DNA of 64,000 nt from Amoebidium appalachense. Lineage: Eukaryota > Ichthyosporea. The notes beneath the pieces are model-generated. The model searched no databases. It saw only the letters and a list, made by a program, of their open reading frames with translations, and was not told where the DNA came from. Location of the stretch: positions 3,162,001 through 3,226,000 of the forward strand of contig CAVNZM010000009.1 in the NCBI GenBank assembly GCA_963693365.1, given 5' to 3'. Shown in pieces: positions 56,201-64,000 of this stretch. The position numbers and the translations under genes are program-made. Numbering within the stretch: position 1 is the stretch's first letter; the number at the start of each line of letters is the position of its first letter.

Positions 56201-56602
56201 GGTAGGTAGGCAGATGTTGTAGGTGGGTGATAGATGTAAAAAAAAAAAGGAAAAACTAAAGGCAACCCTAATCAAGAGAGGTCATAGTGGTTCAATAGAG
56301 ATAGGAGGTTAAAAGTAGGGTAGAAACTGATTGTGTCTTGTGTGTGTGTGCGCGAGTGTAGTGGGGGAAATCACGTGTTTTTCATTGCTACGGACATGTC
56401 CATGGGCCCAGCCTCAACTAACGGCCTACTGCGTTTTCCAGCGGGTGCGTTTTCTGGTGCGTTTATGTTTGTTTGCGTGAGTATATACCGGTGTCTATGT
56501 GCGTGCACATCCGTGTGAGGTGAATGTTTGCATATGTGTGGTCATGCTGCAAGGGTGTGCATGGAAGTTATGCTGGTGCGTGTGCACTTAGCGAGCTCGT
56601 TC

Positions 56603-56754
56603 GTGTGCGTGGTAGTACTATGCATGCACATGTATGGTGAGTGTGCGTGGTAGTACTATGCATGCACATGTATGGTGAGTGTGCGTGGTAGTACTATGCA
56701 TGCACATGTATGGTGAGTGTGCGTGGTAGTACTATGCATGCACATGTATGGTGA
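56603..56754. repeat. Four tandem copies of a 38-bp unit
   Basis: Perfect units of GTGTGCGTGGTAGTACTATG + CATGCACATGTATGGTGA, back to back, followed by a partial unit. The unit contains the palindrome TGCATGCA. Confidence 0.95.
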
Positions 56755-57360
<606 letters not shown>

Positions 57361-58390
57361 ATGACACGGTTACACCGAGATCACCCCACCGTCGTTACAC
57401 AGCCCACATGCCCCCGGTGCAGCCAGCACCCGGAGACCACCCACCTCTGGGCCTGCCCGGCCCATGCCGGGGAGGTCCCCGCCCTGACCACGGCCATCAC
57501 AGCCTGCATCCACAACCTCCTGCACACTCGTCACCCAAACACCCCCACGGCACAGCACCAACATACGGCAGCCACGGTGGTAGACCAATGTGCATGGATA
57601 AACTGGATAGGAGGCAACGGTGGCCCACCAGACCCCGAAGACATCAAGTGGGTCGAACGGGGATTCTGCCCACGATCGGTGGGTCCACTACTAGCAGCCA
57701 CCGGCATCACCAAGACCACCACCCGGGCCATCTTAGGAAAAATCACAGTAGATCTAGAGTTGCAGTCCTTTTTCTTTTCAAAAATTTGGCACCCACGGAA
57801 CACAACACCCCCCCCCCCCCACCCACCCCAAAAACACTACCATATACCCACCACCCGTAGAAAGAAAAGTATGGCTACCCAAAAACCCAAGACACACACA
57901 AATACACCCCCCACACACACCCGGCCAGCCTGTTCTGACTGCCGGAACACACACAGACCCAGTGTGCCCTGTAAAACCCACTTTTTAGTTCACAAAAACA
58001 TCGCCACAACATACGTACAACAACCCATAATGTTAGGCAGCAACCCCCCCTCCACCACCACCACCACACCCCATCATCCCCATACCCACCGTAAATACTA
58101 TACACAACACTTAGGATTTCCCATTACTGTAGATCGACCAATGAGAGCCCTCGGTTAACGTTTATTGCTAGGTTTTGAATGGAGGGGAGGACTGGAGCCT
58201 CCTGCCGGCGTGGCTGGGGTAGTAGCCCTGGGCAAAGTGTGTACTTATAGTTAGGTTGTGAAGGATGGTTTAGCTTAGCTGAACTCATCATCCTTAACTA
58301 GTGTACTGTCGGTGCTGTGTGGTAGACGGTAATTTCCCTAGAGGGCCTGAAAAGGCCCTCCGGGAACAAAACGTGATAAAATTAAAAAAA
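57361..58390 (+). mobile_element. LINE 3' end: ORF2 C terminus and 3' UTR
   Basis: The frame open to the stop at 58158 encodes a zinc-knuckle-like motif CPRCSQHPETTHLWACPAH typical of the C terminus of non-LTR retrotransposon ORF2, then basic, Thr/Pro-rich sequence with a second Cys cluster (CSDCRNTH). No RT core is present; the 5' side abuts CA repeats. The 3' UTR contains a perfect 8-bp hairpin with a GAAA loop (58341-58360) and ends GATAAAATTAAAAAAAC. Its last 150 bp recur at 59709-59876, which confirms that this is the 3' end of a mobile family. It seems unrelated to the RT fragments at 14695 and 26962. Confidence 0.75.
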
Positions 58391-58747
58391 CACACACATG
58401 CGACACACACACATATGTATACACGCACACATACATACACATGAGAACACGCACACGCACATACTAAACAAACACACATGCACGCGCGCGCGCGCATTTG
58501 TACAGATTTCAGCCTGCACACCTGGCAATCTGATCGTTGGGTTTGTACATCATATTGTAGCAAACTCGGGGCAGTAGTAAGCTAGAACACCGAAGACTTT
58601 TCCCACTCGTTCATTTTCCTTTTATTAGATCTATATTTATAGAGTGATCGAGTGTCCCTATGACTCTTCCTTTCTCGTTTATATTGACTCCTTCCTTTTA
58701 TCAGCTCTTTTCTTATTTTCTCAGCTCTGTCTCTCTCTCTTCCTCCC

Positions 58748-58781
<34 letters not shown>

Positions 58782-59049
58782 GCCCCCCCTCCCCATTTTC
58801 GAACCCAAATGTATATATACGCACAAGATAACCAGATACCACCACAGACAAAATTACAAGGACGTGGCCCGCGAACACAAAGATACAGACACATAAAACA
58901 CCCAAAACTCAGCTGGAAATCCGGCCTTAAACATTGTATATCGATCCCTGTAGACTCCGGTCCGACGAATTTGACGAGCACTGCAAGTTTTGGGCCTCGA
59001 AATCTAGAGATCAGGTTTTTTGGTCTACAATAAGCCCTTTTCTCTTCCC

Positions 59050-59080
<31 letters not shown>

Positions 59081-59694
59081 ACCCTCCTTCTTTTTTCCCT
59101 CCTCCTTCCCCCCTCCCTGCCCCCTCAAACCAAAAAAAAAAAAAAAAAAAAAAAGAAAACAAATCAGATAACGGTTTCGAAAGATTAAATCGCAATTCTC
59201 TATTTGAGCAGATGGCATCACTGGCTTTTTTGTGGAGTTGATCATCACAGAAAGTCTCCCCCCCCCCCCCCCTCCTTCCCTTGTCCCTCTTGTCACTTAT
59301 AATTTGTTTGCGTGACCTTTACGGGTAACTTAAGGAAAGGGGGGGGGGGGGGGGGAATGGGGGGGGGGGGGGGGGGAAGGGGGGGGGGGGGGGGGGAGGG
59401 GGGGGGGGGGGGGGGGGGTCTTGATTTCAGAACAAAGTTAACTTTGGAAAAAAAGAAAAGGAGTTTATTGTTATGTACGCACTGTGGCAGGAAGGAAACG
59501 GATGTTCACGTGGCAATGGGACAATAAAAAGCAACTACATAACAGCCATGCATCATGTCTAGGAATATCAACTGTGAAAGGCACGCCAAGCTTGCCCCCC
59601 CCCCCCCCCCCCCCCCCCCCTCCCAAAAAAAAAAACAAAAAAAAAAAACACCATATGTGTCCTCTTGCCACTTTGTCCTAATATTCGTTACCGT
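58391..59694. other. Intergenic region with C, A and G tracts
   Basis: C runs at 58747-58780, 59050-59080 and 59598-59621, A runs at 59132-59154 and 59627-59648, G runs at 59340-59418. No exon is supported. Confidence 0.5.
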
Positions 59695-59708
59695 GTTAAT
59701 TAGTAGAG

Positions 59709-59876
59709 CTACCCAATTGTGTGCAAATAGTTAGGATCGTTAAGGGTGTGTTAGTTTAGCTAATAGTACCGTAGCACCCTAGCTAGAGTACTGTCGGTGC
59801 TGGGTGGAAGACGGTAGTTCCCCATGAGGCCCCTGACGGGTCCCTCCGGGAACACAACGATGATAAAACAAAAAAT
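59709..59876 (+). mobile_element. 5'-truncated LINE insertion (3' UTR only) with target-site duplication
   Basis: Aligns to the 3' UTR at 58246-58390 (ATAGTTAGG, GTACTGTCGGTGCTG, GGTAGACGG / GGAAGACGG, CCCTCCGGGAAC, GATAAAA). The 14-bp direct repeat GTTAATTAGTAGAG lies at 59695-59708 and again at 59877-59890, exactly flanking it. The tail is GATAAAACAAAAAAT. The hairpin region (59826-59846) differs in sequence but can still fold. Confidence 0.85.
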
Positions 59877-59890
59877 GTTAATTAGTAGAG

Positions 59891-59896
59891 AGGACC

Positions 59897-59932
<36 letters not shown>

Positions 59933-60412
59933 GACGGAGAGGCGGAAGGGTTGGGGGAAGGGGGGGGGGGGGGGGGGGAAGGGGGGAGGGGGGGGGGGGG
60001 GGGGGGGGGGGAGGGAGGGGCTTTGGGGTATCGTGTGCACATGTGCGAGTGTGCACATGTGCGAAACATGTACATTTTTGACCGAAACGAAATCCGATTT
60101 TAATAATAGATAGCAATATCATAAACCAAGCGGAAGGATACGGATGGTGTGGCCCTCGGACATGTATGGATGGAAAGAATCAACACCGTAGTAGCACCGT
60201 GTCATTCACTGTTATTTTTGGTACACATAATAATAAGGCCTGTGCGCATGACACACATTGCCATTAAGCGCATGTGCATAAGCAATAAATCCACATATAT
60301 ATAGACCACTTATTTTCACTAGGCTAAACAACCCTCACAGAAACACTCTCTGTATGCCACACCAAACCCCACTATTACCTACTAGTACTAGCTAGGCCTA
60401 ACATGACGGTAA
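59891..60412. other. Intergenic stretch between the LINE copy and the secreted-protein gene
   Basis: G-rich tracts 59900-60015, then ordinary DNA that forms the 3' flank of the minus-strand gene. Nothing else seen. Confidence 0.5.
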
Positions 60413-61252
60413 TCAGTTTCTTGAATATCTCGACGGGGGTCTACCCCCCGAGCAGCCTGGGCCCCCCAGGCGGCAGTTTCGGCCGTAAGATGCACTCCCG
60501 CCTCCAAAAATGCTGCCTGCGGCTGAAGCAGCGCCGCTTACGGCATGCCATGCGTCCCCAGCATACTGCTCCACGTTGTTCTTCACAGTGTGGTAGGCGC
60601 CACTGGCGCCCCCTGCCGCATCCCCGTAGAGATTTCCCGAGCCGGTCGCCACCGTGTTGTAGCCGCTAGTGACCTCCCCTGACGCTTTGTCGTAGGCCGA
60701 GGTCACGGCATCACCAATGGAGTCCCAAAAACTGCGTGCGCTGCGTGAGTGCACATAGTTGGCATCGTCTCCTTCTTCGCTCCCGGGCAGTTGCCAAGAG
60801 TGAGGGATATGATCCTCTTCGCCAAAGAGGTCCCCAAAGGTGGTGTCACGTGCGCTGCGTGAGTGCACAGATGTGCCTTCGGTGTCCTCATCTGTCACCC
60901 ACATGTCTGGGTCAAATACTGCCGGGCCATGGCTGTAGATGTGTAGGGGGACTGCGTACGTGTTGGGATCTTCAGAGGGGTCAGAAATGGGGTCGGTGCT
61001 GTCGCGTGCTTTGAGCACGTGTGCGGGTTTCTTGGACGCATGTTCAAAGGCAGGGAACGAGGGGGCACGCATGGTGATGGCGTGCATCTCTGCCTCACAG
61101 CCACGCGTGCAGGCAGACACTGCGGATGGGCCCATGTGTGCCACTGCAGACCGGCAAGAAGTGACGCAATCAAAAGGTGTGGTGGTGGGAAGGCTGGCTG
61201 CAGAGGCGCAGAGAGCCAAGCAGGCGGAGAGGAGATAGGTGAGCGGTGCCAT
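60413..61252 (-). CDS. Small secreted protein with twin CX3C motif and two RSAR sites
   Basis: Single-exon frame of 279 aa from ATG at 61252; an in-frame upstream TGT ACT run shows no earlier ATG needed. Residues 1-19 form a signal peptide (MAPLTYLLSACLALCASAA). C29, C33, C48 and C52 give CX3C-X14-CX3C, the spacing of a two-helix disulfide hairpin. The sequence VHSRSAR occurs twice (ending at R135 and R173). RxxR is the minimal furin-type site, so the product may be processed into three pieces. The middle piece is acidic. The C-terminal piece is rich in Ala, Gly, Ser and Tyr with helical periodicity, and ends with CRLGGPGC and a basic tail. No homologous family recognised. It is the only intact gene here without introns. 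Confidence 0.75.
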   Translation of the reverse strand: MAPLTYLLSACLALCASAASLPTTTPFDCVTSCRSAVAHMGPSAVSACTRGCEAEMHAITMRAPSFPAFEHASKKPAHVLKARDSTDPISDPSEDPNTYAVPLHIYSHGPAVFDPDMWVTDEDTEGTSVHSRSARDTTFGDLFGEEDHIPHSWQLPGSEEGDDANYVHSRSARSFWDSIGDAVTSAYDKASGEVTSGYNTVATGSGNLYGDAAGGASGAYHTVKNNVEQYAGDAWHAVSGAASAAGSIFGGGSASYGRNCRLGGPGCSGGRPPSRYSRN

Positions 61253-61403
61253 TGTACCAAGAACAGTACACAAACGTGACGATTAACAGATGGAGTTAGT
61301 CAGTCAGTTCGGTATCAAGAGAGCGAGGGTTGTGTAGTTTGTCTGCAGCTTCTTAGAACAAAATCCTGTTGCTATTCTGCTGGTAATTGAGATACTTCGT
61401 GGG

Positions 61404-61410
61404 TTTTATA
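61404..61410 (-). promoter_or_regulatory. TATA box of the secreted-protein gene
   Basis: TATAAAA on the minus strand, about 150 bp upstream of the ATG at 61252, the same distance as in DOMON gene B. Confidence 0.55.
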
Positions 61411-61721
61411 GGAGCTCCGTGAGGCTCCGTGACGCCGTCGCCGGTGAGCAGATCTCAAAGAAAGTTCCGATTGGCAAGTTGCAACCAATGACTACAAACT
61501 AGTAGATTGCGACAAGATCGATGGAATGCAGATCTGATGATGATTTAGATGAGGCGCGGTGATTGGTGGACTGCTGGTGCAATCAGATTACGCGGACAGT
61601 ACGAAATGCACGTCGTTGATGTTGTCAAGATGCCGATGTAGATGATAGCAGCACGTAGTGGCCCCAGTTAGCGCGTACGCGTGCAGCCCTGAACCACACT
61701 CTCGGTTTTATCATAGCATTC

Positions 61722-64000
<2,279 letters not shown>

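Noticed and set aside
56603-56754. CRISPR-like array
   Set aside because: Units are contiguous with no spacers and the DNA is eukaryotic; it is an ordinary tandem repeat.

Overview
The window is nuclear DNA from a eukaryote. The genes are split by many introns with GT...AG borders, exons are short (14 to 653 nt), and introns of several hundred bases to about 2 kb are filled with C/G homopolymers and CA/GT/GA/CT microsatellites. Fragments of LINE-type and Ty1/copia-type retroelements lie between genes. The proteins recognised (tandem DOMON-like secreted proteins, an LCAT/phospholipase A2 group XV-like acyltransferase, an FkbM-type methyltransferase) do not fix the lineage. An intron-rich protist, such as a unicellular relative of animals, is a guess only.

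Layout. 592-5202 (+): a seven-exon gene for an uncharacterised soluble protein of about 235 aa. 7162-13183 (-) and 18488-24922 (-): two paralogous 11-exon genes with identical intron phases. Each encodes a secreted protein of about 574 aa with three DOMON-like domains; the first copy has a frameshift. 14695-15562 (+): remnant of a non-LTR reverse transcriptase. 17530-17970: a foldback hairpin followed by a tandem duplication. 26962-28518 (-): a larger non-LTR reverse transcriptase fragment, joined through a (GA)n tract to a truncated copia-type pol and possible LTR (28645 to about 31048, +). 33508-33713: a second foldback element. 34238-43046 (+): seven-exon LCAT/PLA2G15-like gene. 46336-48025 (-): a polytopic membrane protein broken by several frameshifts. 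50475-56200 (-): five-exon FkbM methyltransferase gene. 57361-58390 (+): 3' end of a LINE, with a second 5'-truncated copy of its 3' UTR at 59709-59876 flanked by a 14-bp target-site duplication. 60413-61252 (-): single-exon secreted protein with two RSAR sites. The rest is intergenic sequence and simple repeats.

No operon or gene-cluster logic is visible. The most unusual large-scale pattern is in the introns. On the sense strand, C-rich tracts usually start soon after the 5' splice site, and CA repeats often run into the 3' splice site. A dispersed sequence that ends in poly-C sits in sense orientation inside introns of three genes. Exon models were built by eye from splice signals, reading phase and comparison of the paralogues; no alignment or search was run. 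Several breaks fall in short homopolymers, so assembly error is a real alternative to pseudogene decay.
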